Notes under the pieces: model-generated
Seen by the model: the letters and a program-made list of their open reading frames with translations, nothing else
Told to the model about the DNA's origin: nothing
The model's database searches: none
Part shown: piece after piece, positions 1 to 8,791 of the stretch
Position numbering within the stretch: the stretch's first letter is position 1
Layout of the letters: each line of letters starts with the position of its first letter
NCBI GenBank assembly: GCA_027214385.1
Contig: JAPVXR010000004.1
Location: 62,001 to 126,000, forward strand
Direction of reading: 5' to 3'
Source: Cryomorphaceae bacterium 1068
GTDB taxonomy: Bacteria; Bacteroidota; Bacteroidia; Flavobacteriales_D; Cryomorphaceae
DNA length: 64,000 nucleotides
Position numbers and translations under genes: made by a program

Positions 1-379
1 TTTTATTCTCAATAACGTCTCCCACAATAGCCAAAACAAGGGCTCCGATTATTCCTCCGAAAAGGCCGGTCAAGGCCCGAGCGGCCAATAGCATTTCAAT
101 GCTATTAGCGAAACCCACCAAAAAAGTACTGATGATGAATCCCGAATAAAGAAAGATGAGTGCTTTGCGACGGTCAAAGAAATCGAGTAAAAATATGGCA
201 GCAACCCCTGATATCGCAGCGGCAAAGGTGTACGACGAAATGACCGCACTCCACATTTCGGGGCCGATATTGAAAATTCGCTTAAACTGAGGTCCCAGCG
301 GCATCATGATCATAAAATCCATGATGTGAGTGAAATTGATCCCCGCCAAGACGATCATTAAACCTAGTTGCTTTTTCAC
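1..379 (-). CDS. MFS transporter, N-terminal part (runs off the left edge)
   Basis: The first about 126 residues of a major facilitator superfamily permease are visible, reading leftward out of the window. Hydrophobic helices occur at about residues 6-28, 40-65 and 75-95. Between helices 2 and 3 is the sequence DFFDRRKA, a degenerate form of the MFS A-motif (usually GxxxDRxGRR), followed by an ARALTGLFGG segment typical of helix 4. The best start is GTG at 379-377 (VKKQLGLMIV); an ATG seven codons later (358) is possible but would cut into helix 1. The substrate cannot be told from this fragment. The C-terminal half lies outside the window, so completeness is unknown. The neighbour upstream on the same strand is a YhhN protein with a 45-bp gap, so co-transcription is possible. 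Confidence 0.85.
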   Translation of the reverse strand, partial: MKKQLGLMIVLAGINFTHIMDFMIMMPLGPQFKRIFNIGPEMWSAVISSYTFAAAISGVAAIFLLDFFDRRKALIFLYSGFIISTFLVGFANSIEMLLAARALTGLFGGIIGALVLAIVGDVIENK

Positions 380-424
380 CGCGCAAAGGTAATTCCATCC
401 AGCGCCCTGCCCTATCAGTTTCGA

Positions 425-1138
425 CTACAGGGATATAGATTTGGACGATACGTCGCGCAATTGACGCACGGCCCCTCTGGTTATGCCGTATTGGGCCAAC
501 CCATAGGTAAGCATGATCAGCAGATGAGAGTGATCCAGCTCGCGAACGAATTTATTCCAAGCCAAAAGGCTATCTGACGCCACAAAGAAGAAAGCTCCTG
601 CAGCTATCCAAAGAAAAGAAGCTGTACTCACTTTCCTGAATCTGTTAAGGGCGATAAGAAGCATAAGCGAAATAATCATGGTATATACCATCACAGGGGC
701 GATCATAGAACCGAGAAAATCCTTGATGGCATTGAAGAAAAACCACCCATAGGCTACGACTAAAAGCATTGCCCATCCGTATTTCTGCAAAAATTTGATC
801 TCATGATTGACCAAATATGTTTTCGTAAAGGCAGCAATAAATAGAATATGAGCTACCAGAAAGCTTCCTAGCCCGAGCACGAAGTACATAGATGATTCCT
901 CCTGAAAGATCAATAGCACATCTCCCATAAGTGAAAAGAATAGTCCTGATAAAATCAAATAACCAAACAAATTCCTCTTCTCGCTTTTTAGCAGGTCAAC
1001 CAAGAAATAAACGATCAATACACCCAAGATGGCAGGCTTCGAAACACTCGCAATCATTATTTGATCTATCTCTCCTGCGAAAATATGTAGGGCTAAAACC
1101 AAGAAATAAAGAATGGAAAAGATGGTATCTCGATTCAC
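425..1138 (-). CDS. YhhN family (lysoplasmalogenase-like) membrane protein
   Basis: A 237-residue protein made almost entirely of transmembrane helices (seven or eight). It carries YhhN/TMEM86 features: a LSGLFFSLMGDVLLIF segment with the acidic residue after a glycine in helix 3, and a following FVLGLGSFLVAHILFI helix. Characterised members of this family hydrolyse the vinyl-ether bond of lysoplasmalogens, and related proteins are annotated only as YhhN, so substrate here is inferred from family membership. The start is GTG at 1138-1136, whose G overlaps the TAG stop of the sterol-desaturase-like gene (TAGTG), which suggests translational coupling. Pairing with a lipid hydroxylase suggests a membrane-lipid role. 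Confidence 0.85.
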   Translation of the reverse strand: MNRDTIFSILYFLVLALHIFAGEIDQIMIASVSKPAILGVLIVYFLVDLLKSEKRNLFGYLILSGLFFSLMGDVLLIFQEESSMYFVLGLGSFLVAHILFIAAFTKTYLVNHEIKFLQKYGWAMLLVVAYGWFFFNAIKDFLGSMIAPVMVYTMIISLMLLIALNRFRKVSTASFLWIAAGAFFFVASDSLLAWNKFVRELDHSHLLIMLTYGLAQYGITRGAVRQLRDVSSKSISL

Positions 1139-2364
1139 TATGAGCGCGCAATTTTATGGAAACTCAATCGGAAGACAACAAGCGCTGATATGATTGAGAA
1201 AGCCACGACTAAGATGGGAATCCACAATGGAAAAAGATCCCGGAAGAACAGGAAGAGTGCCACTCCTATTGAGACGAAAAAACGAAACGATTCCATTCTC
1301 AAACCATAAGGTCGATCGTCAAACAATGTCCCCAATGAAGCCACTGAATAGATAATTACGGCGGCAATTAAAAATTGGAATGGCAATTCGAACTTGGTAA
1401 GATTAAAAAGAAAAAGAGCCGTAAAAGCCAATAAAATCAAGTATTGAGAAAAAAGGTAATAATTCAGGTTTGGAGAAATCTCAATCTCGTACTTACGATA
1501 AGTCCTCTCGTCCACTTCCTTCGGTTTTTGAAAGCCACCCATTTCTTCGGGGTACCATCCGGGAGGTGCAAAGGTGAATCTCACCTTATTGACAAAACCC
1601 GGAATCGTTTTCAGTTCACGCCATAGTCGAACAAATGGCTGGACGTTGGCAGTGACAGGGTTCCACGAATTAGTGGGAGTCGTAATGCCATAAGTCGGCG
1701 TTTCTTCTTCGCGCTGAAAAGTCCCGAACATTCTATCCCAAATCATCAGAGTCCCTGCGTGATTTCGGTCTATATATTTCGGATTCCTGCCGTGGTGAAC
1801 TCGGTGGTGGGAGGGCGTGTTAAAAAGGTACTCGTACCATTTAGGTAATTTCTTGATGACCTCTGTGTGAATCCAAAATTGGTAAAGCAAATTGAATGCT
1901 CCCATCAAGAGGAACCACTCCGTCTTAAAGCCAAGAAAAGCCAACGGAAAGTAGAAGTAGAAAGTGAACATTTTTTGGAAAGTACTTTGGCGCAAAGCCA
2001 CCGAAAGGTTGTAATCCTCGCTCTGGTGATGCACCACATGGCCGAGCCAAAACAGATTGACCTCATGACTCATGCGGTGAGCCCAGTAATAGAAAAAGTC
2101 TACTCCGATAAATGCGATGACGATCCAATACCATGTATCCTCCAATGTGAAAATCCTGAAATTGTCATAGATGAAGGCGTAGGCCGCCACGGTAAAAACC
2201 TTGGCGAAGACTCCCGTTAGCTGTTCTACAATTCCACAGCTTATATTTGTCACCGCGTCATTGAGTCGATAAATTTTTCGATCCTTAAAATAACCATAGG
2301 CTACCTCCATTCCGATCAGAATGAAGAAAACAGGGATCGCGAGAATAACCGGATTAACGTCCAT
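1138..2364 (-). CDS. Sterol desaturase / fatty acid hydroxylase superfamily protein
   Basis: A 408-residue integral membrane di-iron oxygenase. The histidine boxes of the superfamily are all present: HRMSH at about 96-100, HVVHH at 109-113, FWIHTE with H at about 166, HHRVHH at 186-191 and NHAG at about 201. The C-terminal about 130 residues add several more helices, which makes the protein longer than a minimal hydroxylase. Such proteins hydroxylate or desaturate lipid chains at the inner membrane; the substrate is not evident. The chosen start is ATG 2364 (MDVNPVILAI). An in-frame TTG at 2394 lies upstream of a good -7 promoter box (2371-2378) and so is unlikely. Its stop overlaps the start of the YhhN gene. 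Confidence 0.9.
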   Translation of the reverse strand: MDVNPVILAIPVFFILIGMEVAYGYFKDRKIYRLNDAVTNISCGIVEQLTGVFAKVFTVAAYAFIYDNFRIFTLEDTWYWIVIAFIGVDFFYYWAHRMSHEVNLFWLGHVVHHQSEDYNLSVALRQSTFQKMFTFYFYFPLAFLGFKTEWFLLMGAFNLLYQFWIHTEVIKKLPKWYEYLFNTPSHHRVHHGRNPKYIDRNHAGTLMIWDRMFGTFQREEETPTYGITTPTNSWNPVTANVQPFVRLWRELKTIPGFVNKVRFTFAPPGWYPEEMGGFQKPKEVDERTYRKYEIEISPNLNYYLFSQYLILLAFTALFLFNLTKFELPFQFLIAAVIIYSVASLGTLFDDRPYGLRMESFRFFVSIGVALFLFFRDLFPLWIPILVVAFSIISALVVFRLSFHKIARS

Positions 2365-2370
2365 GACAAA

Positions 2371-2398
2371 CAAAATTACAAAACCTTCGCCCAATCAA
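2371..2398 (-). promoter_or_regulatory. Bacteroidota-type promoter for the sterol-desaturase/YhhN unit
   Basis: On the minus strand TAATTTTG (2378-2371) matches the Bacteroidota -7 consensus TAnnTTTG exactly, and a TTG at 2398-2396 lies 17 bp upstream as the -33 element. The ATG begins only 6 bp after the box, so the transcript would be almost leaderless. This placement is also the reason for choosing the 2364 start. Confidence 0.55.
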
Positions 2399-2420
2399 TC
2401 AAGATTAAAGACATTGCAAC

Positions 2421-2735
2421 ATGATTTTGTACAACGTTACGGTAAACATTGATCACCTATCTCACGAGGAGTGGCTCAAGTGGATGAAAGAAGTTCACAT
2501 CCCCGATGTATTGGCTACGGGGCTATTCTTTGATGGTAAACTTTCACGAATACTTGCAGAAGAACAAGGAGGAAAATCATACAGCATCCAATACTTGGCC
2601 AAGAGTATGGACGATTACGAGCGCTACCTGAAAGAACACGCTCCAAGACTCCAAGCCGAGCACGAAAAACAATTTGGCGGAAAGTACGTAGCCTTCCGAA
2701 CCTTACTGAATGTGGTGCACCATGAAAAGAGTTAG
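2421..2735 (+). CDS. DUF4286 family protein
   Basis: A 104-residue soluble protein of the DUF4286 family found widely in Bacteroidota. It begins MILYNVTVNID and has the family's HxxWLxWMKxxHIPDVLATG segment at about residues 15-35, resembling a small ferredoxin-like (EthD/antibiotic monooxygenase-like) fold. No catalytic residues can be assigned. Its 3' end overlaps rsmA by 14 bp, and in my recollection this gene pair is common in Flavobacteriia, which hints at a shared housekeeping context without defining a function. The family assignment is by recognition of the sequence pattern; the function is unknown. Confidence 0.85.
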   Translation: MILYNVTVNIDHLSHEEWLKWMKEVHIPDVLATGLFFDGKLSRILAEEQGGKSYSIQYLAKSMDDYERYLKEHAPRLQAEHEKQFGGKYVAFRTLLNVVHHEKS

Positions 2736-3507
2736 AGCCAAAAAGCATCTCGGTCAGCATTTCTTAACCGAGCCTGACATTGCGCAGCGAATTGCCGACT
2801 CGATCAAAGACGAGGTGGGTGTCAGGCGAATTTTAGAGATCGGCCCCGGAACAGGAATCTTCACCCGAGCTTTGATGACTCGAAGGGAATTGGAGCTAAA
2901 GCTGATCGAAATCGATACCGAGTCGGTTGAGCATCTCCACGAGCGCCACCCCGAATTGGGTAACCGAATAATCGAGGGCGACTTTTTAAAAATGGATCTC
3001 AATACCCTTTTCGACGGGAAGCCATTCATCCTTGCGGGAAATTTCCCGTACAACATCTCCTCGCAAATTCTATTTCGAGTGGTGGAGAATCCAGAACTAA
3101 TGCCCGAAATGGTCGGTATGTTTCAAAAGGAAGTAGCCGAAAGAGTGGTATCGGGTCCAGGAAGCAAGGTGTATGGCATTTTGAGTGTGCTGATCAAGGC
3201 ATTCTACGATTCGGAATACCTGTTTACGGTAGAACCAGAGTCATTCGACCCTCCTCCGAAAGTAAAAAGCGGCGTAATCAGATTGGTACGAAACGACAGA
3301 AAAGAACTGCCTGTCCCCTACTCCTTTTTCAAAAGCGTAGTGAAAGCAGGATTCAACCAAAGACGCAAAACGATGAGGAATAGCTTGTCTGCATTTTTGA
3401 ACGACGACCTAAAGGCGGAACTGAGTGAAACACTGAGCTTGCGCCCAGAGCAATTGGGATGTGAGGAGTTTCTGGAATTAGCTGTAAAACTGAGTCCGAA
3501 TCGATAA
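2722..3507 (+). CDS. rsmA: 16S rRNA (adenine1518-N6/adenine1519-N6)-dimethyltransferase
   Basis: RsmA/KsgA, 261 residues, dimethylates two adjacent adenines in the 3' terminal hairpin of 16S rRNA during small-subunit maturation, using S-adenosylmethionine. The KKHLGQHFL opening, SAM-binding motif I (EIGPGTG at about 39-45) and catalytic motif IV (NFPYNIS at 107-113, the usual NLPYNIS with Phe) are present, followed by the C-terminal helical region with FNQRRKTMRNSL. ATG 2722 fits the family N-terminus better than the in-frame ATG at 2710, which would add four residues. The start lies inside the end of the DUF4286 gene, consistent with translational coupling. Confidence 0.97.
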   Translation: MKRVRAKKHLGQHFLTEPDIAQRIADSIKDEVGVRRILEIGPGTGIFTRALMTRRELELKLIEIDTESVEHLHERHPELGNRIIEGDFLKMDLNTLFDGKPFILAGNFPYNISSQILFRVVENPELMPEMVGMFQKEVAERVVSGPGSKVYGILSVLIKAFYDSEYLFTVEPESFDPPPKVKSGVIRLVRNDRKELPVPYSFFKSVVKAGFNQRRKTMRNSLSAFLNDDLKAELSETLSLRPEQLGCEEFLELAVKLSPNR

Positions 3508-3561
3508 AACTCTCTGTAGAACTATTTCCGGGCAATAGCTCTCCCTCCTTTTCCCTTTTCT

Positions 3562-3569
3562 TACTTTTG
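3562..3569 (+). promoter_or_regulatory. Candidate -7 box upstream of mgtE
   Basis: TACTTTTG matches TAnnTTTG exactly and ends 8 bp before the mgtE ATG. No clear TTG lies at the -33 position. The intergenic region here is T- and C-rich. A promoter is plausible but not proven. Confidence 0.4.
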
Positions 3570-3577
3570 GGCTCGTC

Positions 3578-4942
3578 ATGCAGTTCGAACTCACAAAAGA
3601 ATACCTCGACGACCTTAGCGATGCCATCGCCGAGGGCCGCGACTCCTTTTTGGAAAGTGAGCTGGAGGAATTGCACCCTGCTGATATCGCTGAGATATTC
3701 GATAAGCTAAAAGCTCCCGAGCTCAACTACCTCTTCAAACTTCTCGAAAGCGAGAAGGCAGCCGATGTGATGATCGAACTCGATGAGGACGATCGGGAGA
3801 AACTCCTGTCGACACTTACATCAAAAGAAATTGCTCACCGCGTAATCGACAACATCGACTCGGATGATGCCGCCGACGTACTCGCCGAACTTACAGACGA
3901 AAAGCAAGCGGAAGTAATTTCGCACATTACCGACGACGAGCAAAGAAGCGACATCAGCGACTTGCTGCGCTACGACGAAGATTCAGCAGGGGGAATCATG
4001 GCCAAGGAATTGGTCAAAGTGCGTCAATCATGGACGATAGCGCGTAGCATTAGAGAAATGCGCAAACAAGCCGAGGACATCGATGATGTCTACACTATTT
4101 ATGTCACCGATGATGAAGACAAGTTGGTTGGCACACTTTCGCTAAAGGATCTTCTTTTTTCCTCATCTTCCATAAAAGCTACCATCGCGGATATCTACTC
4201 GGAGCAGCCTCTGAACTATGTTTACCCTGATACATCCGGTGAGGATTGCTCAAATACGATGGAGAAATACGATTTGGTTGTTTTGCCGGTGGTTGATCAT
4301 GACATGACCTTACTCGGTCGAATCACGATCGATGATGTGGTAGACCTCATCAAGGAAGAAGCGGAACGCGACTACCAACTAGCGTCGGGTATCTCCGAAT
4401 CGGTTGAGTCAGACGATACCGTTTGGCTCTTAACACGTGCTCGTCTCCCGTGGCTGCTCATAGGGCTTTTGGGCGGAGTACTGGTGGCTCAAGTAATAGG
4501 AGTATTCGAAAAGACCTTGGCTGAAGTAGTTGAGCTCATGGTATTTGTACCTCTCATCGCCGCCATGGGAGGAAATGTCGGGGTGCAATCATCAGCAATT
4601 GTGGTACAGGGCTTAGCCAACAAAACCATTGGTACTGGAAGTATACTTCAAAAACTCACCAAAGAGCTTATGGTAGCTCTGGTAAACGGGCTGATCTGTG
4701 GGTTAGTGATTTTGGCTTACAGCATACTGTTTATGGATTCTCTGGCATTGAGTTACACTGTAGGAATTGCGCTGTTTTCTGTAGTTATCATTGCAGCACT
4801 TTTCGGCACCTTGGTTCCCTTGGTTCTCGACAAAGTCAAAATTGATCCAGCATTGGCCACTGGTCCGTTTATCACCACAATGAACGACATCATCGGTTTG
4901 AGCGTCTATTTTATTTACGCCAAATTCTTTTTCGGACTTTGA
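3578..4942 (+). CDS. mgtE: Magnesium transporter MgtE
   Basis: A 454-residue Mg2+ channel/transporter with the full MgtE plan: an acidic helical N domain (about 25-130, rich in D and E that sense cytoplasmic Mg2+), a YDEDSAGGIM linker signature at about 132-141, two CBS domains (about 140-260), and a C-terminal domain of five helices starting near residue 288. The pore signature PLIAAMGGNVGVQ is in the second membrane helix region. In characterised MgtE, Mg2+ binding to the N and CBS domains closes the pore; this is expected here because all domains are intact. The stop overlaps the TTG start of the next gene by 4 bp (TTGA). Confidence 0.96.
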   Translation: MQFELTKEYLDDLSDAIAEGRDSFLESELEELHPADIAEIFDKLKAPELNYLFKLLESEKAADVMIELDEDDREKLLSTLTSKEIAHRVIDNIDSDDAADVLAELTDEKQAEVISHITDDEQRSDISDLLRYDEDSAGGIMAKELVKVRQSWTIARSIREMRKQAEDIDDVYTIYVTDDEDKLVGTLSLKDLLFSSSSIKATIADIYSEQPLNYVYPDTSGEDCSNTMEKYDLVVLPVVDHDMTLLGRITIDDVVDLIKEEAERDYQLASGISESVESDDTVWLLTRARLPWLLIGLLGGVLVAQVIGVFEKTLAEVVELMVFVPLIAAMGGNVGVQSSAIVVQGLANKTIGTGSILQKLTKELMVALVNGLICGLVILAYSILFMDSLALSYTVGIALFSVVIIAALFGTLVPLVLDKVKIDPALATGPFITTMNDIIGLSVYFIYAKFFFGL

Positions 4943-5889
4943 AAAAAGTGCTTTTCATCGATCGGGTTCACCCCATACTGGAGGAGGAATTGACCAAAAA
5001 CGGCTTCATCTGCGAAGCGGATTATAGCGGTAATTACGAGGTAATAAAAAATAAACTTTCAGATTATCATGGTCTGGTCATTCGCAGCCGAATACCAGTG
5101 GATCAAGCGTTTCTGAAAGCGGGATCAAACTTAGAATTTATCGCCCGCTCTGGGGCTGGCTTAGAAAACATCGATTTGGCTGCGGCCAAAGAATGCGGCA
5201 TCGCAGTTTACAATTCGCCGGAAGGCAATATGGATGCCGTGGGAGAACATGCCATCGGAATGCTGTTGAGCCTGTTCAATTATCTCAATAAAGCCGACCG
5301 TGAAGTCCGGGCAGGTATATGGGATCGCGAAGGAAACCGTGGCCTGGAGCTAGCTGGAAGAACCGTTGGTATCATCGGATTTGGCCATATGGGCTCGGCA
5401 TTGGCGAAAAAGCTTTCAGGTTTCGACTGCCGAATTCTCGCTTACGACAAGTACAAAAAGGGATACGCGCCAACATACGTTGAAGAGGTTTCCCTCGACA
5501 TTGTGAAAGCCGAAAGCGATGTGATTTCAATTCATCTTCCGCTCAGCGAAGAAACAGATCGGTACGTGGACACCGAATTTATCCGCTCTTGCAAAAAGCC
5601 TTTCTTTTTAATCAACACCGCCCGAGGCCGGCATGTAGTAATCAGCGACTTACTGAAGGGGCTGGATGGAGGCAGCGTTCAAGGAGCTTGTCTCGATGTT
5701 TTGGAATATGAAAAGAAATCTTTTGACCTCACTTATCACGAAATGCCTGAATCATTCAGGCTGCTTGCCGAAAACGAACGAGTGATTTTAAGTCCGCATG
5801 TAGCGGGATGGACGAGAGAGAGTTATCTGAAGCTGTCGAGTTTCTTGGCGGAGAAGATTCTAAAAACTTCAAAAGGAAAAGGCAATTGA
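4939..5889 (+). CDS. D-2-hydroxyacid dehydrogenase (phosphoglycerate dehydrogenase-like)
   Basis: A 316-residue NAD-dependent D-2-hydroxyacid dehydrogenase. It has the GFGHMG dinucleotide motif (147-152), an Asp at the end of the second Rossmann strand (AYD, about 170) favouring NAD over NADP, the substrate Arg in INTARG (about 229) and the catalytic His in SPHVAGW (about 287). It lacks the C-terminal ACT or regulatory domain of long SerA enzymes, so 3-phosphoglycerate is only one possible substrate; glyoxylate or hydroxypyruvate reduction is also possible. The start is TTG 4939, overlapping the mgtE TGA stop, and translates as MKKVLFIDRV. The 3' end overlaps the convergent secreted-protein gene by 21 bp. 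Confidence 0.88.
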   Translation: MKKVLFIDRVHPILEEELTKNGFICEADYSGNYEVIKNKLSDYHGLVIRSRIPVDQAFLKAGSNLEFIARSGAGLENIDLAAAKECGIAVYNSPEGNMDAVGEHAIGMLLSLFNYLNKADREVRAGIWDREGNRGLELAGRTVGIIGFGHMGSALAKKLSGFDCRILAYDKYKKGYAPTYVEEVSLDIVKAESDVISIHLPLSEETDRYVDTEFIRSCKKPFFLINTARGRHVVISDLLKGLDGGSVQGACLDVLEYEKKSFDLTYHEMPESFRLLAENERVILSPHVAGWTRESYLKLSSFLAEKILKTSKGKGN

Positions 5890-6618
5890 CAGGCAGATAC
5901 CAGTGACGTTCTGCGGTGCTAGAAAAGTTGAGGGTCCGAAAAAACCAAAACCAGGCTTAGTAACCAATTGAGGGCCTGAATCAGCACCTATAAAAATACA
6001 AACCGCACCCCCGTAATCACTTCGAACTTTTAAGCCAACCTTTGCATAACCCAGTATTCCTCCTTCTTCAAAATCAGTTTCGGTAAGATACCCGTAGCCA
6101 ATACCTAAGGCCAATATAGGCCCAACTCTCTTACTCCCCGAAAATCTAAAATCGAGATTCAAAGGCAGAACCAACGACTCTGAATTAATAGGGACACGCA
6201 ATCCTGATCCTAAACCTATACTGACAGTCCCCCCGAATTCCACAGCAGGTATTAAACCGAAATTCAGAGATGCAACACTTTCTGCATTCTTTCGACCAAA
6301 TGCAATACCCGTATCGACGATCAGACCGAATTTCACCTTTTCAGATTTTTGATTAAACTCATCTCGAATGAGTTTGCCTTTTGCATTGCGCTTGGCCTCT
6401 TGGGTTATTAGTTCAATAACCTTCCAGTCTATCTTTCTTATGAGACTATCCATCGTCTGTATTGTCACATAATCGTTTGGAATATTCTCCAAAATATCGC
6501 CTCTCACAACTTCAGCTGATTTGAGCAAGACCACATCCTGCAAAACGTATTGGGCGCGAGCACTATCGAAAATCAATAGAGCACTCAAGAGAAAAATGAT
6601 AACTGCGAAACGTCTCAT
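5869..6618 (-). CDS. Secreted/outer-membrane hypothetical protein (paralogue of the next gene)
   Basis: A 249-residue protein with a clear signal peptide (MRRFAVIIFLLSALLIF then DSARAQ). After cleavage, about 60 residues resemble the small N-terminal strand-turn-strand region common in Bacteroidota envelope proteins (VVLLKSAEVVRGDILENI). The rest, about 100-249, is Gly-rich with alternating hydrophobic residues, suggesting a small beta-barrel ending in IAFSF. It is clearly related in layout to the gene at 6761-7495: same signal peptide, same domain, same glycine-rich second half. I recognise no specific family. It probably belongs to the same transcription unit as aspartate kinase and GNAT upstream, although a 142-bp gap separates it from its paralogue. 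Confidence 0.75.
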   Translation of the reverse strand: MRRFAVIIFLLSALLIFDSARAQYVLQDVVLLKSAEVVRGDILENIPNDYVTIQTMDSLIRKIDWKVIELITQEAKRNAKGKLIRDEFNQKSEKVKFGLIVDTGIAFGRKNAESVASLNFGLIPAVEFGGTVSIGLGSGLRVPINSESLVLPLNLDFRFSGSKRVGPILALGIGYGYLTETDFEEGGILGYAKVGLKVRSDYGGAVCIFIGADSGPQLVTKPGFGFFGPSTFLAPQNVTGICLSIAFSF

Positions 6619-6760
6619 AGAATTGGTAGATCTTAGTTTCCTGTTCTATATTTCTTCAAAATGCTTTTAAAGCAAAGAGAGCCGTTCAGGCCATATGCTC
6701 GACTAGCGATACACCATTCATATCTTTTCAAAATTCAGTTTTACCGTGAGATCAAACAAA

Positions 6761-7495
6761 CTAAATTCTCATGGCCACAGAAAAGGTGTAAGAATATGTT
6801 TGCAGAATCAACTCAGGAGCAAACATAAATGCGGTTCCCCTTGATTGGAGCGAGTTGTATCTGGGCATTTCATCAAGACCAAAAAGAATTGCTACTGATC
6901 CTCCTCTAAGGTTTTTAATCTGAATACCTAAAGAACCATATCGGATGTCACCCATTTGCCCGACTCCGGGGTCGTCACTAAAGGCTTTGCCTGCACCTAA
7001 AACCAAGATCGGTGCTATTCTCTTTATACCTGAAATTCGGAGATCAATACCGAGCGGGTAGATCCGTTTAGGGTTGCTGAACCTGATACCTGTACCAACT
7101 CCTATGGTGATCCAGTTGGAGATCTGCAGTGCAGGAACCGCAGTGAAACCGGCAAAGTTGAACCCGTTGCTCCCGGGACTATACCTCCAGCCCATCACAG
7201 GGGCAACAATAACTCTAAACGACATCCCTTTGGTAGGTCGATAATTTACCCTCACCAACTGCCTGTCAGTCAGGGTACCTACATCTTGAACGATTGCATA
7301 AATCTGCTCTTTGGAAATGCGAACAAAAGTGGTGTCGGCCATGAGTATCAAAACCGCATCACCTGAGTCATTAATTACCTCGCACCGGATAACCTCGGTA
7401 TCTTCAAGAATAAGAGCATTGTTTTGGGCATTCCCGAAGAGGAAAAAAATTGCAAAGAAGAAAAAAAGTGTGAGTCTCAACTCTATTTGTATCAT
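6761..7495 (-). CDS. Secreted/outer-membrane hypothetical protein (tandem paralogue)
   Basis: A 244-residue protein with a signal peptide ending FGNAQ at about residue 24. The next segment (LILEDTEVIRCEVINDSG, about 28-45) matches the corresponding segment of the 5869-6618 protein in pattern, as does the later part (GVGTGIRF, PLGIDLRISGIKRIAPILVLG versus LPLNLDFRFSGSKRVGPILALG). The second half looks like antiparallel strands of an outer-membrane barrel. No enzymatic motif is visible. It starts 18 bp after the aspartate kinase stop, so it is probably co-transcribed with it. Function unknown. Confidence 0.75.
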   Translation of the reverse strand: MIQIELRLTLFFFFAIFFLFGNAQNNALILEDTEVIRCEVINDSGDAVLILMADTTFVRISKEQIYAIVQDVGTLTDRQLVRVNYRPTKGMSFRVIVAPVMGWRYSPGSNGFNFAGFTAVPALQISNWITIGVGTGIRFSNPKRIYPLGIDLRISGIKRIAPILVLGAGKAFSDDPGVGQMGDIRYGSLGIQIKNLRGGSVAILFGLDEMPRYNSLQSRGTAFMFAPELILQTYSYTFSVAMRI

Positions 7496-7513
7496 TCCTA
7501 AATCCAGTACAAG

Positions 7514-8788
7514 TTAATCAGATTCCATCAAAACCATCCTTGCCGTATTCCGACTTTTCTGTTCCACTAGCACTTTTTTACCAATCAGCAATCGGCTGAT
7601 CGTCTCTTGATCATAATGCCTGATGGTCACTAGTTCGCAAGGGCGATTGTAGAGCACCTCGTAGCGATCGATAAATTTCTCCTTCAGCCTTTCCAATTTC
7701 TTTTCGTTGTAGTCTACACAAATAGAAAAGTTAAGCGCCGAGTTTTGCATCAAATTCGTCTTGATACCGTGTTCGACAAAATACCCGAAAAGCTCGCTGA
7801 GGTTATCTTCATTTACAAAGGAAAAATCTCGTGGCGTAAAGGAAATCAAGATTTGATTGACCTTAAAAATATAGGATGGAACCAGCGAATCGCTAAAGGT
7901 ACTTGAGTCTATTCGCGTTCCTTCTTCGCTATGGTTCAAAAATGATCTCACAAAGAGCACGATCCCTTTGTTCTGAAGCGGCTTGATCGTCTTGGGGTGA
8001 ATAACCGAAGCGCCGTAATAGGCCAGCTCAATCGCCTCTCGGTAGCTGATTCGCTTCAACATCACCGCATCGGAGAAATACTTCGGGTCGGCATTTAGTA
8101 CACCGGGTACATCTTTCCAGATGGTGACATTCTCGGCCTGCAAAACATAAGATAGAATGGCCGCGCTAAAGTCGGAGCCTTCCCGGCCAAGTGTCGTCAC
8201 GTTCAATTCAGCAGTGTGACCAATGAAGCCTTGGGTCAGCATGAGCTTCTTGCCTTTGGTATTGGGCGTAACCTTTTCCCATTCAGCTTTCACTAAATCA
8301 GTGGTTTTCTCCCAGTTCACTCTCGCCTCCCGATAGGTCGAGTCGGTTCTAATCAATCTTCGGGCATCGGCCCAATGGCAATTCAACCCTTTAGAATTGA
8401 GATGGTGCGCAATGACAGTGGTGGAAAGGACTTCTCCGAAACTCACAATTTGATCGTAGTCAAAATCGTAGTTATCTGAAGGCGACCTTTGAAGTCTGGA
8501 CTCCAGCTGACCAAAAACGGGATCGATGGCATTCTTGATCTCATTGGCACCATCCAGCCCTGAAGCGATTGCCTCATGGTAGCCGCGTATCTCGGCCAGT
8601 CGAGTAATCATTTCATCGCTGCCACTCGTGTATGCATCCACCAATGATTCGAAAGCATTGGTCATTTTTCCCATTGCCGAAACCACCACTACCAAGTGAT
8701 TGGCAGGATGGCTTTCGATAATTTTCGCAACATTTTGTACTCCCGCCACATCTTTAACAGATGCACCCCCGAATTTGAAAACTTTCAT
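7514..8788 (-). CDS. lysC: Aspartate kinase (monofunctional)
   Basis: A 424-residue aspartokinase that phosphorylates aspartate, the first step toward lysine, threonine, methionine and diaminopimelate. The N-terminal kinase signature is KFGGASV (5-11), with Ala where many enzymes have Thr. TTLGREGSDFSAA and the ASVIHPKTI segment of the amino-acid kinase fold follow. The C-terminal about 130 residues contain two short ACT-like regulatory units (ISFTPRDFSFVNEDNL and the SALNFSICVDYNEKKL region), so feedback control by a pathway amino acid is likely. No homoserine dehydrogenase domain is fused. The gene starts 3 bp after the GNAT stop, so the two are probably one operon. Confidence 0.95.
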   Translation of the reverse strand: MKVFKFGGASVKDVAGVQNVAKIIESHPANHLVVVVSAMGKMTNAFESLVDAYTSGSDEMITRLAEIRGYHEAIASGLDGANEIKNAIDPVFGQLESRLQRSPSDNYDFDYDQIVSFGEVLSTTVIAHHLNSKGLNCHWADARRLIRTDSTYREARVNWEKTTDLVKAEWEKVTPNTKGKKLMLTQGFIGHTAELNVTTLGREGSDFSAAILSYVLQAENVTIWKDVPGVLNADPKYFSDAVMLKRISYREAIELAYYGASVIHPKTIKPLQNKGIVLFVRSFLNHSEEGTRIDSSTFSDSLVPSYIFKVNQILISFTPRDFSFVNEDNLSELFGYFVEHGIKTNLMQNSALNFSICVDYNEKKLERLKEKFIDRYEVLYNRPCELVTIRHYDQETISRLLIGKKVLVEQKSRNTARMVLMESD

Positions 8789-8791
8789 CTC

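Noticed and set aside
2710-2721. ATG 2710 as the rsmA start.
   Set aside because: It adds MWCT before the conserved MKRVRAKKHLGQ start and has no family support.
6662-6674. Palindrome TGCTTTTAAAGCA in the gap between the paralogous secreted-protein genes.
   Set aside because: Arms of six AT-rich bases are expected by chance; no second copy nearby.
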